Below, piece after piece: positions 8,935 to 18,475 of a stretch of 64,000 nucleotides of DNA. The DNA lies in NCBI RefSeq assembly GCF_000337675.1, contig NZ_AOIB01000028.1, positions 247,480-311,479 on the forward strand, read 5' to 3'. A program made the position numbers and the translations under genes. This DNA comes from Natronococcus amylolyticus DSM 10524 (GTDB taxonomy: Archaea > Halobacteriota > Halobacteria > Halobacteriales > Natrialbaceae). Position 1 is the first letter of the stretch, and the number at the start of each line of letters is the position of its first letter. The notes beneath the pieces were generated by a model that saw only the letters and a program-made list of their open reading frames with translations, had not been told where the DNA came from and ran no database searches.

Positions 8935-9830
8935 GTTCGGACGCCGACCCCGCGGACCTCGACGGAGCCGACGCGAACGCGGCAGCTCCCGGAACTCCCG
9001 AGGACCACGGCACTCTCTCGGTGGTCGGGATCGGTCCCGGACTGCCCGAACACATGACCCTGAAGGCGAAACGGGTCATCGAGACCGCCGACGTCGTCAT
9101 CGCCTCGAGCCTCTACCAGGAGTTTCTACGCGACGACGGGACGATCCCGTCCGAAGAGCGGACGAACGAGGACGGCATCGCTACTCGAGAGGACGGCTTC
9201 GAACAGGAGATCGTTCGCTCGACGATGGGCCGCCAGATCGAACTCGCCCGCGCGGCGTTCGACTACGTCCGCGAGGGGAAAGACGTCGCCCACGTCTCCG
9301 GCGGCGATCCATCGGTCTACGGCAAGTCCGATCTGATCTTCAAGATGGCCGACGAGGAGGATGCGACGGACGTTCCGATCGAGATCGTCCCCGGCATGAC
9401 GGCGGCACTGGGCGGTTCGGCCAACGTCGGCGCGCCGCTGTGCAACGACTTCTGTACCGTCTCGCTGTCGGACAAGTGGCGCGGCTGGGACGAGATCGAG
9501 GAGAAGCTGCGCGCGGCGGCGATCTCCGATTTCGTGATCGTGCTGTACAACTGCTGGCGCAACTACGAGAAGGCAGTCGAGATCGTCCGCGAGGAACGAA
9601 CCGACGACGCCCGCGTGGCGATCGTCAATGACGCGGGTCGGGCCGACGCGGGTCGCAACGGCGAGAGCGAGTTCATCACCACCCTCGGCGAGGCTGCCGA
9701 CCACGACGACAGGGTCTCGGGGATGGGTACCTCGCTGATCGTCGGCAATCACGAGACCGAAACCTGGAGCAACGACGACCGAACGTACCTCGTCACGCCC
9801 CGCGGCGGGCGCGACGTCGAGGATTTCTGA
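8931..9830 (+). CDS. cbiH: Precorrin-3B/cobalt-precorrin-3 C17-methyltransferase, copy 1 (CbiH/CobJ type)
   Basis: 299 residues. Tetrapyrrole methylase with VVGIGPGLPEHMTLKAKR, HVSGGDPSVYGKSDL and IVPGMTAALGGSANVGAPL; the CbiH/CobJ hallmark FCTVSLSDKW and VIVLYNCWRNYEKA follow. The family methylates C17 with ring contraction. A second, only moderately similar copy lies immediately downstream. Here the usual YNP(W/R)S motif reads YNCWRN, so the two copies may not have identical roles. The C-terminus TYLVTPRGG matches the family. Confidence 0.9.
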   Translation: MSSDADPADLDGADANAAAPGTPEDHGTLSVVGIGPGLPEHMTLKAKRVIETADVVIASSLYQEFLRDDGTIPSEERTNEDGIATREDGFEQEIVRSTMGRQIELARAAFDYVREGKDVAHVSGGDPSVYGKSDLIFKMADEEDATDVPIEIVPGMTAALGGSANVGAPLCNDFCTVSLSDKWRGWDEIEEKLRAAAISDFVIVLYNCWRNYEKAVEIVREERTDDARVAIVNDAGRADAGRNGESEFITTLGEAADHDDRVSGMGTSLIVGNHETETWSNDDRTYLVTPRGGRDVEDF

Positions 9831-9839
9831 CTTACAACT

Positions 9840-10802
9840 ATGAGCACGAATACTAACACTGACGACGAATCGACTTCCAACTGCGGTGCCTCCACGAACG
9901 AATCCGAGTCCTCGGGGTCGGCGTGCGGAGCCTCCTCGAGTGGCGACGACTCGAGTTCGACGTGTGGTGCCTCGAGCGACGACTCCCACGAACAGGAGGT
10001 CGGCGCCACGGTCGCGGACTTCGACGCCGACCCGGGCCAGCTAACCGCTGTCGGGCTCGGCCCCGGCCACGCCGAAGGGATGACCGAACGGGCGAAGACG
10101 GCGCTGCTCGAGGCCGACCACATCGTCGGCTACACGACCTACATCGAACTCATTCCGGACGAAATTACCGAGCAAGCCGACGAAATCTACGACACGCCGA
10201 TGTGTGGCGAGGTGTCGCGCACGGAGGAGTCGATCGACCGCACCCTTGCCGGAAACGACGTTGCCATCGTCGGCAGCGGCGATCCAAACGTCTACGCGCT
10301 GGCCGGGCTGGCCCTGGAGATCCTCGAATCTAAGGGTGCAACGGCCTCGATGGTCGAGTTCGACGTCGTTCCGGGCGTTCCTGCGGCGCAGTCCTGTGCG
10401 GCTCGTCTGGGCGCGCCGCTGGTCAACGACACCGTCTCGGTGTCGCTGTCGGACCACCTCGTGCCGATGCCCGAAATCGAGTCCCGGCTGCACTCCGTGG
10501 CGAGCGAGAACTTCACGATCACGATCTACAACCCCTGGAGCCGCAAGCGCCGGGAGAACTTCCGGAAGTGCTGTGAGATTCTTACCACCCACCGGGACGA
10601 GGAGACGCCCGTCGGCATCGTCCACGGCGCTGGCCGCGAGGACGAGCAGGTGATGATCACCGAACTCGGCGAGCTCGAGGAGCTCGGCGAGAGCGAGATT
10701 ATCGACATGACGACGACAATCCTCGTCGGCACCGAGGACACCTACGTCTGGGACGATCGGATGGTGACGCCGCGGGGCTACGAGACGAAATACGACTACT
10801 AA
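9840..10802 (+). CDS. cbiH: Precorrin-3B/cobalt-precorrin-3 C17-methyltransferase, copy 2 (CbiH/CobJ type)
   Basis: 320 residues. The catalytic part starts near residue 58 with AVGLGPGHAEGMTERAK, then YTTYIELIP, GSGDPNVYALAGL, VPGVPAAQSCAARLGAPLVND and the classical VSLSDHLVPM and YNPWSRKRRENF motifs of CbiH/CobJ. The first ~50 residues are an unusual Ser/Glu/Asp-rich leader with three spaced CGAS motifs (about residues 13, 30 and 43). Together with the first copy it probably forms the ring-contraction step; this one retains the standard motif and is the better candidate for the canonical enzyme. Confidence 0.9.
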   Translation: MSTNTNTDDESTSNCGASTNESESSGSACGASSSGDDSSSTCGASSDDSHEQEVGATVADFDADPGQLTAVGLGPGHAEGMTERAKTALLEADHIVGYTTYIELIPDEITEQADEIYDTPMCGEVSRTEESIDRTLAGNDVAIVGSGDPNVYALAGLALEILESKGATASMVEFDVVPGVPAAQSCAARLGAPLVNDTVSVSLSDHLVPMPEIESRLHSVASENFTITIYNPWSRKRRENFRKCCEILTTHRDEETPVGIVHGAGREDEQVMITELGELEELGESEIIDMTTTILVGTEDTYVWDDRMVTPRGYETKYDY

Positions 10803-10817
10803 CTACGAGACAAACCA

Positions 10818-11084
10818 ATGCCACGCTACGAGATCACCATCGAGAAGGACGCCTGCGACGGCATCTTCGCCTGCCTGACGCGCGACCCGCGCTTCGTCGA
10901 GGGCGAGCGCGGCCTCGCGACGATCGATCCCGACGGGGATCCGATCTACGATTGCGAGGGCGACGTGACCGACACCGCCGAACGGGTTGTCGCGACGTTC
11001 GACGACGACCGCATGGACGAGGCGAAGCAGGCTGCTGCCGCCTGTCCGACCGACGCCATCGTCGTCAAGGAGGTGGACGGATGA
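10818..11084 (+). CDS. Small ferredoxin-like iron-sulfur protein of the cobalamin operon
   Basis: 88 residues. Cysteines occur in CDGIFAC (residues 13-19), YDCEG (about 46) and AAACPTDAI (about 78); the arrangement resembles a single-cluster ferredoxin with the C-terminal CP ligand. It lies 15 bases after the second cbiH and its stop overlaps the next start. Ring contraction or reduction of cobalt/corrinoid would need electrons, so an operon-dedicated electron carrier is plausible; the partner is not shown by sequence. Confidence 0.8.
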   Translation: MPRYEITIEKDACDGIFACLTRDPRFVEGERGLATIDPDGDPIYDCEGDVTDTAERVVATFDDDRMDEAKQAAAACPTDAIVVKEVDG

Positions 11085-11821
11085 GCGAGTCCGCGACTCC
11101 CGACGATACGGACCCCCTCGAGATCGAGGTCCCCGCGGATCCGCTGGCTGGCCATCCCGCGAGCGCGTACTTCTGGGGGCACGTCGCCGGGAGCGGTGAC
11201 GTCGTTGATAGCGGTATCGAGGTCACCACCAACGACGAGCGCTCCGCACGGGTGCTCGCGGCCATTGCCGGCGGCGACCTCGAGCACGAGACGACGAGCC
11301 GCGAGTACGCCCACGACGCGTCGATCACCCGAACCGAGGACGAGTACACGCTCTCGATCGGGGACGACGAGGAAGAGAGCGGCGAGGGCCACGAGGACGG
11401 TACCAGGGGATTGCTCGGCCGCAGCAACGCGCTCGGGCTCCCCGTCGACGGCCGCGGGAACTACCGCTTTGGGGCGTTCTCGAGCCACGACCGCGAGCTG
11501 CTTCGAGGACTGCTCGAGGGCTGCGGGACGATCTGTTTCAAGTCGAAGAGCGGTACCGTCGGGATCTCGTTCGTCCACGACGACCGCGACCTGCTCGAGT
11601 TGACCCGGGAGCTGATCACGGGGTGTCCGATCGAGGCGTCCGTCGACGACCTCTCGGAGACTTCGTCGGGTGGCTACTGGTTCGGAATCGACGACGCCGA
11701 CGCGCCCGCGTTCGGAACGTGGCTCTACGAGGACTGTGCGGAAACCGGACTCTACGCGCCGAGTCGTCGCCGCAAGCTCGAGCGGAGCCTCGAGCAGGCC
11801 GAGGCGTACGACGAGCCGTAA
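11081..11821 (+). CDS. Cobalamin-operon protein with degenerate LAGLIDADG-like motifs
   Basis: 246 residues from the ATG at 11081, which overlaps the ferredoxin stop (ATGA); the longer open frame upstream is rejected because it would run through the ferredoxin. Two segments resemble the helices of LAGLIDADG proteins: YFWGHVAGSGDV near residue 28 and ELLRGLLEGCGTICF near residue 136. In both, the metal-binding acidic position before the final G is replaced (Ser, Cys), so nuclease activity is unlikely. An acidic linker separates the two halves. Function unknown; position ties it to corrin synthesis, perhaps as a regulator or assembly factor (inference). Confidence 0.75.
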   Translation: MSESATPDDTDPLEIEVPADPLAGHPASAYFWGHVAGSGDVVDSGIEVTTNDERSARVLAAIAGGDLEHETTSREYAHDASITRTEDEYTLSIGDDEEESGEGHEDGTRGLLGRSNALGLPVDGRGNYRFGAFSSHDRELLRGLLEGCGTICFKSKSGTVGISFVHDDRDLLELTRELITGCPIEASVDDLSETSSGGYWFGIDDADAPAFGTWLYEDCAETGLYAPSRRRKLERSLEQAEAYDEP

Positions 11822-11880
11822 CCGAGGCGACCGAATCCGATCATGACCATCACCGACGAAAGAACACTCACGAGACCGAG

Positions 11881-13107
11881 ATGAGTACGCCAGACGACAC
11901 CGCGCCTGCGGCGGCGTTCGACGACGAGGCGGTTTTGCTGGTCGGTCACGGCTCCCGCCGGGAGAAGTCGAACCAGCAAGTACGGGAGCTGGCCGCCGAC
12001 CTCGAGTCGCGGCTGGGGATCCCGGTCGACGTCGCGTTCCTCGAGCTCGCGGCGCCGGCGATCGACGAGGCGTTCGCGGAGCTCGCGACGCTCGTGTCGC
12101 GGGTGACGGTCGTCCACTGCTCGCTGTTCGCGGCGAGTCACGTCAAAAACGACGTGCCGCTGGCGATCGAGCGAGCGCGGGCAGCACACGACCTCGAGAT
12201 CGACAACGGGGCGCACCTGGGCATCCATCCGGCGATACTCGACCTGCTCGACGACCGGGCTCGCGCGGTCGAGGCCGAGCTGGGCGTTGACCGGACGACG
12301 GACGACGTCGCCGTCGTCCTCTGCGGGCGGGGCTCGAGCGACCCCGATGCGAACGGCGACGTCCACAAGCTCGCCCGGCTGCTGTACGAGGGGCGGGCGT
12401 TCGACCACGCCGAAGCGACGTTCGTCGGCGTCACCGAGCCCACGCTCGAGGACACGCTCCACGGGCTCTCGAAGCACCGTCCCGACGCGGTCGTCGTTCT
12501 CCCGTACATGCTCGGCGACGGCGTCCTCACCCAGCGCGTTCGAGACTGGACGAGCGAGTTCGACGACCAGTACCCGTACGTCGACGCGCTCGCGGGCGAT
12601 CCCCTCGGGACGGACTCCCGGTTGCTCGACGTCCTCGCCGACCGCTGGCAAGAGGGGCGCACCGACAGTGTCGAAATGTCCTGTGACACGTGCAAGTACA
12701 AGGTCGATCTCGAGGGCTACGAGGAGGACGTCGGCGGCGCGCGGGCCATGCTGCGCGCGCTGGCCCACCAGGAGGCACACGCCGATCGGGACGACGTCGA
12801 CGACGAGCCCCACAGCCATGACGCGCCGGAAAAACACGTCACGGTCTGTACAAACCGGACCTGTGCCGACATGGGGTCGTCCGCGGTGCTCGAACGCATT
12901 CGTCAGGAGGCCCGCGACGCCGAGCACTGTGACGTTCGCATCACCCGCTCGTCGTGTCTGGGTCGCTGTGGCGACGGGCCGATGGTCGCGGTCTACCCCG
13001 ACGGGATCTGGTATGGCGACGTCGCGGCCGAGGACGCCGATCGGATCGTTTCCGACCATCTGGAACGAGGGCGTCTCGTCAGCGATCTCGTCGATCAGAC
13101 CCTGTAG
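11881..13107 (+). CDS. cbiX: Sirohydrochlorin cobaltochelatase CbiX with C-terminal thioredoxin-like 2Fe-2S domain
   Basis: 408 residues from the ATG at 11881. The N-terminal ~260 residues hold two tandem CbiX-like halves: LLVGHGSRREKSNQQVREL with the metal-binding His, VVHCSLFAASHVKND with the second His, and a second half with VVLCGRGSSDP and VVLPYMLGDGVL. A linker with MSCDTCKYK and a His/Asp-rich stretch follows. The last ~100 residues form a thioredoxin-like ferredoxin: VCTNRTCADMGS then SSCLGRCGDGPMVAVYPDG, giving four cysteines for a 2Fe-2S cluster. CbiX inserts cobalt early into sirohydrochlorin; the fused cluster may sense or set redox state. The presence of cobN as well is notable. 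Confidence 0.93.
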   Translation: MSTPDDTAPAAAFDDEAVLLVGHGSRREKSNQQVRELAADLESRLGIPVDVAFLELAAPAIDEAFAELATLVSRVTVVHCSLFAASHVKNDVPLAIERARAAHDLEIDNGAHLGIHPAILDLLDDRARAVEAELGVDRTTDDVAVVLCGRGSSDPDANGDVHKLARLLYEGRAFDHAEATFVGVTEPTLEDTLHGLSKHRPDAVVVLPYMLGDGVLTQRVRDWTSEFDDQYPYVDALAGDPLGTDSRLLDVLADRWQEGRTDSVEMSCDTCKYKVDLEGYEEDVGGARAMLRALAHQEAHADRDDVDDEPHSHDAPEKHVTVCTNRTCADMGSSAVLERIRQEARDAEHCDVRITRSSCLGRCGDGPMVAVYPDGIWYGDVAAEDADRIVSDHLERGRLVSDLVDQTL

Positions 13108-13176
13108 AATACCTCTCGAACTCGGTACTGAATCGCACTCGAACGAAACCGCCGAACCACCACACACCTACCACAT

Positions 13177-13548
13177 ATGAGCTGCTACGAAATCGAAGCG
13201 CTTCGACTCGGACTGATGACTGTCCTCGGCGTCGAGGACCAGCACGCCCGCGAGCACGCGGAGAAGGAACTCGAAGGCCACCTCGAGGGTCCTATCGAGG
13301 GACTCGCCGAAGCAGAGAGCCTCGCGGAGATCGAACGCCACCTCGACGCCGCGCTCGTCGACCTCGAGGAGGCCGTCGCGTCGATGGACGCTGACGACCC
13401 GGAGTACGATTACACCCGGGGTCGGCTGCTGGCCGTCCGCGACGCCGAGCGCGCCGTTCGTCGGCTCCGAATCCAGGGCGAGAGCGTCGTCGACGGTCTC
13501 GGCGACGCACACGATCTGCTCCACGAGACCTTCCCAACCGAGGGCTGA
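13177..13548 (+). CDS. DUF3209 family protein
   Basis: 123 residues, mostly helical and acidic, beginning MSCYEIEALRLGLMTVLG, which I recognise as the DUF3209 opening found beside haloarchaeal cbiX genes. There are no membrane segments; the single Cys is at residue 3. It is the last gene of the cobalamin run, 69 bases after cbiX, so co-transcription is likely. Molecular role unknown; a helical accessory or scaffold for the chelatase is only a guess. Confidence 0.75.
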   Translation: MSCYEIEALRLGLMTVLGVEDQHAREHAEKELEGHLEGPIEGLAEAESLAEIERHLDAALVDLEEAVASMDADDPEYDYTRGRLLAVRDAERAVRRLRIQGESVVDGLGDAHDLLHETFPTEG

Positions 13549-14256
13549 ACGAGCCCCGCCAAACGAACTGGTTCGGGCACGTTCCGTTCGGGAGCCGACG
13601 ACTGTAGACGCGCTCGGGCGGAGAACCCAGGCATTTTCGGTCGCTCCTTTCACTGTGAGTGCAGCTACTGGACCGAGTCGGCAAACATGGTGTTGTTACT
13701 GGGGGAGACCCTGTCGTCATCTCGAGCCGCAGTCTGCTACTCTGGAAAGAGTCTTAGACATATATCTTTGCTAAGAGTCTTATCTAAGATTAGCCCGTCG
13801 AGTGGATCGTCCCGGGTAAGCGGCTACAAACTGAGACCTGATCGGATCCGTATGTGTTCCCCGTGATCGGACCACCTTCTCGAATCGGAGTACAGTCTCG
13901 GAACCAATGTCGTTGCAATCTGCTACCTGGTTGGAAACTCGTCTCGAGGTGGGCGTATTCGGCGACTCCGACGTAGGGTCCATTCCGATCGACGCGGTCC
14001 ACGGTCACCAACTCACCGGCAAATCGGAATCGCGTTACACCTGTCGCGATCAGCCGTCGAGTTGACCTTTGGCTGTGAGATCGCCGGAAGCACCCACGGA
14101 CTCGCCTCCGAGATTCGCCATGTGGAGGGCGAAGGCTCGGATTTGGGCCGACAGTTACTGGCCGACGGTCAGGGAGGACGACTTTCGTCGCCAGCGGCTG
14201 ACGTCCGATGGATACCAAAGTTTGTATGGTTATCTCGGTCCTTCGGAAGAACAACG
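13549..14256. other. Long intergenic region between the cobalamin and proline operons
   Basis: About 700 bases without a gene I can support. Bases 13741-13790 are AT-rich and hold clustered TCTTAG/CTAAGA half-sites (13752-13757, 13771-13776, 13784-13789), arranged as inverted repeats that could be an operator or promoter for leftward or rightward transcripts. Open frames at 13790-14254 on the minus strand and 14069-14305 on the plus strand are Arg-rich and not convincing. The proC promoter should lie near 14215-14235, where the sequence becomes AT-rich just before the start. Confidence 0.5.
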
Positions 14257-15024
14257 ATGGTACGGACGAGCGTTATTGGCTGTGGCAACATGGGTGGTGC
14301 CCTGATCGAGGGGCTCTCGAGCGCCGGCGGTCACACGGTAATCGCGTGCGACCTCGACCCCGACGCGCTGGAGGCGGTCGCCGAGTACGCGACACGGACT
14401 ACCGCGGAGGCCGCCGAGGCGGCCGACGCTGACGTAGTGGTCGTCGCCGTCAAACCCGACATTGTCGAGGCGGTACTCGAGGAACTCGATCTCTCGCCCG
14501 AACAGACGCTGGTGTCGATCGCCGCGGGCGTGCCGACCGACTTTCTCGAAGCGCGAACCGATGCGAACGTGGTCCGGCTCATGCCGAACTTGGCGGCCCG
14601 AACGAGGAACATGGCGGCGGCGGTCACCGGGGAGGAGATCCCCGACGACGTCAAGATCCTGCTCGACGACGTCGGCGAGTACGTCGAGGTCGAGGAGGCG
14701 CAGATGGACGTCGCGACCGCGGTCAACGGCAGCGGGCCTGCGTTCGTCTTCTATCTGATCCAGACGATGGCTGACGCCGGCGTCGCGGGCGGTCTCGACC
14801 CCGAAGACGCCCGGGTGTTGGCCGCCCAGACGTTCAAGGGAGCCGCCGAAACCGTCCTCCGTTCGGACGAGGAACTCGACGGGCTGATCGACGCTGTCTG
14901 CTCTCCGAAGGGGACGACCATCGAGGGGATGGAGGTGCTCCGGGACAGTGTCGCCGATGAGGCGGTCGCTGGGGCCGTCCAGGCGGCCGAAGAGCGCTCT
15001 GCGGAGTTAGCTACCGATGGTTGA
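14257..15024 (+). CDS. proC: Pyrroline-5-carboxylate reductase
   Basis: 255 residues from the ATG at 14257; an upstream in-frame extension is not conserved-looking and is omitted. The NAD(P)-binding entry is [16 protein letters not shown]; further family motifs are [41 protein letters not shown] and the C-terminal [15 protein letters not shown]. ProC catalyses the last step of proline synthesis. It overlaps proB by eight bases, so the three pro genes form one transcript. Proline also serves as an osmolyte, though the haloarchaeal salt-in strategy relies mainly on potassium. Confidence 0.96.
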   Translation: MVRTSVIGCGNMGGALIEGLSSAGGHTVIACDLDPDALEAVAEYATRTTAEAAEAADADVVVVAVKPDIVEAVLEELDLSPEQTLVSIAAGVPTDFLEARTDANVVRLMPNLAARTRNMAAAVTGEEIPDDVKILLDDVGEYVEVEEAQMDVATAVNGSGPAFVFYLIQTMADAGVAGGLDPEDARVLAAQTFKGAAETVLRSDEELDGLIDAVCSPKGTTIEGMEVLRDSVADEAVAGAVQAAEERSAELATDG

Positions 15025-15880
15025 GCCGGTCCCCGCTGCCGAGGTGGCCGCGGCGAGACGACTCGGAGCGGACGCCGAGCGCGTCGTCGTCAAAGCCGGG
15101 ACCAACTCCCTCACCGACGAGGAGTCGAACCTGGACAGCGGGAAACTCGACAAGCTCGTCGACGATCTCGAGGCCTTGCTCGAGCGGGACAAGGGGGTCA
15201 TCCTCGTTTCCTCCGGAGCGATCGGCGCCGGCACCGGTCGGATCGACCAGCCCACCGGAACCGTCGAGGAATCTCAGGCGTTGTCGACGGTTGGCCAGAG
15301 CCATCTCATGCACCGCTACACCGAGAGCTTCGCCCGCTACGACCGGAAGGTGGCCCAGCTGTTGCTCACTCAGCACGACCTCGAGAATCCCGAGCGTTTT
15401 ACAAACTTTCGCAACACCGTCGAGACGCTGCTCGAGTGGGATGTAGTACCAATCATCAACGAAAACGACGCGGTTGCGACCGCCGAGATCCGAATCGGCG
15501 ACAACGACATGCTCTCGACCTCGACTGCAATCGGCGTCGAGGCGGACCTGCTGGTGACGCTGACCGACGTGGGCGGCGTCTACACGGGTAACCCGAAGAC
15601 CGACGGTGAGGCGGAGCTAATCGAAGCGGTCGGGGAAAACTACGATTCGGTCGAGGAGATCGTCGCCGGCGGCACCGGCGAGGGCGTCGGCTTCGGCGGC
15701 ATCGAGACGAAAGTCGCGGGCGCCCGCGACGTCAGTGAGTACGGCATTCCCGCGATAATCGCGAAGTCGACCGAACCGAACGTCCTGGAGAAGATCGCCA
15801 CCGCCAAATCCGTGGGGACCATATTCGTCCCCATCAACGGCGTGACCGACAGCCGAACCGAGACCCCATCCAAGCTATGA
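15017..15880 (+). CDS. proB: Glutamate 5-kinase
   Basis: 287 residues, amino-acid kinase fold without the C-terminal PUA domain of many bacterial enzymes. Motifs: [15 protein letters not shown] (phosphate-binding), [35 protein letters not shown] and [19 protein letters not shown], then [17 protein letters not shown]. It phosphorylates glutamate for ProA. The start lies within the end of proC and the stop overlaps the proA start. Confidence 0.96.
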   Translation: MVEPVPAAEVAAARRLGADAERVVVKAGTNSLTDEESNLDSGKLDKLVDDLEALLERDKGVILVSSGAIGAGTGRIDQPTGTVEESQALSTVGQSHLMHRYTESFARYDRKVAQLLLTQHDLENPERFTNFRNTVETLLEWDVVPIINENDAVATAEIRIGDNDMLSTSTAIGVEADLLVTLTDVGGVYTGNPKTDGEAELIEAVGENYDSVEEIVAGGTGEGVGFGGIETKVAGARDVSEYGIPAIIAKSTEPNVLEKIATAKSVGTIFVPINGVTDSRTETPSKL

Positions 15881-17208
15881 CGAACACTGAAACCGAACGG
15901 AAGGTCGAGACAGCACAGACCGCAGCCTTACAGCTGGCACAGCTATCCGACGAGCAGCGACGCACAGCCCTGCTGGACGTCGCTGACGCGCTCGAGGCGC
16001 GAACCGACGAAATTCTTGCGGCGAACGAACGCGACGTCGAGGCCGCAGAAGAGCTTCTCGCCGACGGCGAGTACACCCGAGCGTTCGTCGACCGACTCAC
16101 CCTCTCGGTGTCGAAAGTCGAGAGCATTGCCGAGATGGTCCGCAGCGTCGCCGACCAGGACGATCCCCTCGAGAAAACCCTCGAGGCGCGCCGACTCGAC
16201 GAGGGACTCGAGCTGTACAAGGTTGCCGTACCGATCGGCGTCGTCGGCGCCGTCTTCGAGTCTCGCCCCGACGCACTCGTCCAGATCGCCGCGCTCGGAC
16301 TCAAATCCGGCAACGCGGTGATTCTAAAAGGCGGCAGCGAGGCGCTACACTCGAACAGGACGCTGTTCGAGATCATCACCGACGCTACGGCGGACGTTCC
16401 CGACGGTTGGGCCCAGCAGATCGAAGCCCGGGAGGACGTCGATACCCTGCTCGAGATGGACAACGCAGTCGACCTCCTGATGCCCCGTGGCAGCTCCTCG
16501 TTCGTCAGCTATATCCAGGACAACACGAGCATCCCGGTTCTCGGCCATACGGAAGGGGTCTGTCACGTCTACGTCGATGCCGACGCCAACCTCGAGATGG
16601 CCGAAGACATCGCCTACGATGCGAAAGTACAGTATCCTGCCGTCTGTAACGCCATCGAGACGCTGTTGGTCCACGAGGACGTTGCGGAAACGTTTCTGCC
16701 GGCGATCGTCGATCGCTACGAGGCTGCCGACGTCGAGATCCGGGGCGACGAAGCTACCCGTGAGTTCGTCGACGTCGAGGCCGCGACCGACGCCGACTGG
16801 GACACCGAGTATGGCGATCTGATCGTCTCCGCCCGGGTGGTCGACTCGCTCGGGACCGCGTGTAATCACATCACCACCCACGGCTCAAAGCACACCGAGT
16901 CGATCGTCACCGAGGACGCCGATCGCGCAGAAACGTTCATGCGCAGCCTCGACTCCGCGAGCGTCTTTCATAACGCCTCGACTCGGTTCGCCGACGGCTA
17001 CCGGTACGGCCTCGGTGCCGAGGTCGGCATCTCCACGGGGAAGATCCACGCCCGCGGTCCCGTCGGCCTCGAGGGGTTGACGACCTACAAGTACCACCTC
17101 GAAGGTGACGGCCACCTCGTCGCCACCTACGCAGGTGAGGACGCGAAACCGTACCGTCACGAGGAGTTCGACGGCGAGTGGATGCCTGGTCGACTCGCTG
17201 GAGAGTAA
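15877..17208 (+). CDS. proA: Glutamate-5-semialdehyde dehydrogenase (gamma-glutamyl phosphate reductase)
   Basis: 443 residues, aldehyde-dehydrogenase superfamily. Visible motifs are [51 protein letters not shown], the catalytic-cysteine context [12 protein letters not shown] and [22 protein letters not shown]. It reduces gamma-glutamyl phosphate to the semialdehyde that cyclises to pyrroline-5-carboxylate. Last gene of proC-proB-proA. Length is normal (about 415-450). Confidence 0.96.
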   Translation: MTNTETERKVETAQTAALQLAQLSDEQRRTALLDVADALEARTDEILAANERDVEAAEELLADGEYTRAFVDRLTLSVSKVESIAEMVRSVADQDDPLEKTLEARRLDEGLELYKVAVPIGVVGAVFESRPDALVQIAALGLKSGNAVILKGGSEALHSNRTLFEIITDATADVPDGWAQQIEAREDVDTLLEMDNAVDLLMPRGSSSFVSYIQDNTSIPVLGHTEGVCHVYVDADANLEMAEDIAYDAKVQYPAVCNAIETLLVHEDVAETFLPAIVDRYEAADVEIRGDEATREFVDVEAATDADWDTEYGDLIVSARVVDSLGTACNHITTHGSKHTESIVTEDADRAETFMRSLDSASVFHNASTRFADGYRYGLGAEVGISTGKIHARGPVGLEGLTTYKYHLEGDGHLVATYAGEDAKPYRHEEFDGEWMPGRLAGE

Positions 17209-17288
17209 AGTTCGGGTTCTCTTGCCGGTCTTCCCGGGGAACAAGTATACAGAGCCTGTCCTGACATATCAGAAGTGTTATTGGATAA

Positions 17289-18475
17289 TGTAAGATTACA
17301 GTCAATGCTGAATCCGACGGCTACGAAAGCGGAAGTACAGATATGGAAATCGAGAGCGATGATGAAGGACCATCACACTCGAGCCAGAACCCGAACCAGA
17401 GCCCGCAGAAACCGACGACAGTTCTGATGACGACTCGAGTTCGGGCATCGAGCAGCACGCTAGCGAGACGTACAGCACCTCAGGACTCGTCACAGGCCTC
17501 TCACCCGACGGTGAGACCGTCCTCTTCGGATTCGGTGAGGGGAACGTAATGGTATACGACGATCAGAGAGACGGCGATGTCATCAATCTCGGAGCTGATC
17601 GCAGCGTCTCTCATCTCCAAGTGTCCGAAGATGGAACCACAGGTACTGTCGGCTGGATGGATGCTGATATGTACGGCTCACTCGACCTAACCGAGGACGA
17701 CGGGCCGGCTCTTCAGCACCCCGAATTATGGGATCTCGATGCCACCGCAGATGGGACAACGATTGCGTCTGTTTCCTCACCAGTCACTGGTCCCGGGACT
17801 GTTGCTGCTTCAGCGAATGGCGAGATCCAGTGGGAAACAGACCTGAGCGAATCTGTTGGACAGACTGTTGCTATCACAGATGAGGGAGACTACGTGGCTG
17901 TCGGTGCCGGTCGTTGTTCAGGTGATGATATCGAGCGCTATGGATCCGCTGGTGTCAAACTCTATGATAGCACTGGCGCCGAGCAATGGACTCACGAAAC
18001 TGACGAAGATGTGATTTCGGTCAACATCGGCAGCGAACGTGAGTTGGTTGTCGCCGGAACTGACGATGGCAAGACGATCGTTCTTGACCTCGAGGGCAAC
18101 GTTGTCTGGGAAACTGATTCGTATGGTGGTTGGGTCTACCTCTCGTCAGATGGCAGTACGATCGTTACGTCAGAGGGGGATGGAACCCTCCACGCTGTTG
18201 ACGCTGAAACCGGCAATGAACAATGGACAGCATCGGTTGGGTTCTGGGGTGCTGAGGATGTAAGCGTCAGTGACAACGGAGACCGTGTACTCGTTGCAGA
18301 TCGAGGCAACGGTGGGATAGCCGTTGTCGACAGTGGTGACCTCATCTGGGAGAATTCATACGATGTTGGTCCTGCTGTTGGAGCGATTTCTGGAGACGGT
18401 TCGACTTGGAGTATCAGCGTCCAAGATAACGACAATCAGTCCGGGGAGGTCGAGATCTACAGAGACGGGTCGTAG
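17289..18475 (+). pseudogene. Frameshifted and 5'-truncated extracellular beta-propeller (PQQ-like) protein gene
   Basis: From 17549 an intact frame of 308 residues encodes beta-propeller blades of the PQQ/WD type (motifs such as GEIQWETDLSESVG, GNVVWETDSYGGWVYLSSDG, AVDAETGNEQW). The frame stays open and homologous-looking further upstream to 17366, through an EPEPEPEP/Asp-Ser linker, but has no start. The preceding stretch, a PEGA-like beta-sandwich end (ITVNAESDGYESGSTDMEI), is in another frame; a single missing base near 17368 (GGACC where GGAACC would restore it) joins them. Before 17289 a stop ends the frame, so the N-terminus with any signal or membrane anchor is lost. Codon use is less GC-rich than the neighbouring pro genes. 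Confidence 0.7.

Noticed and set aside
10952..11080. Upstream extension of the LAGLIDADG-like protein
   Set aside because: It would overlap the whole end of the ferredoxin in another frame; the ATG at 11081 gives the standard ATGA overlap.
13790..14254. 154-codon minus-strand frame before proC
   Set aside because: Arg-rich with no recognisable domain and overlapping the likely proC promoter.
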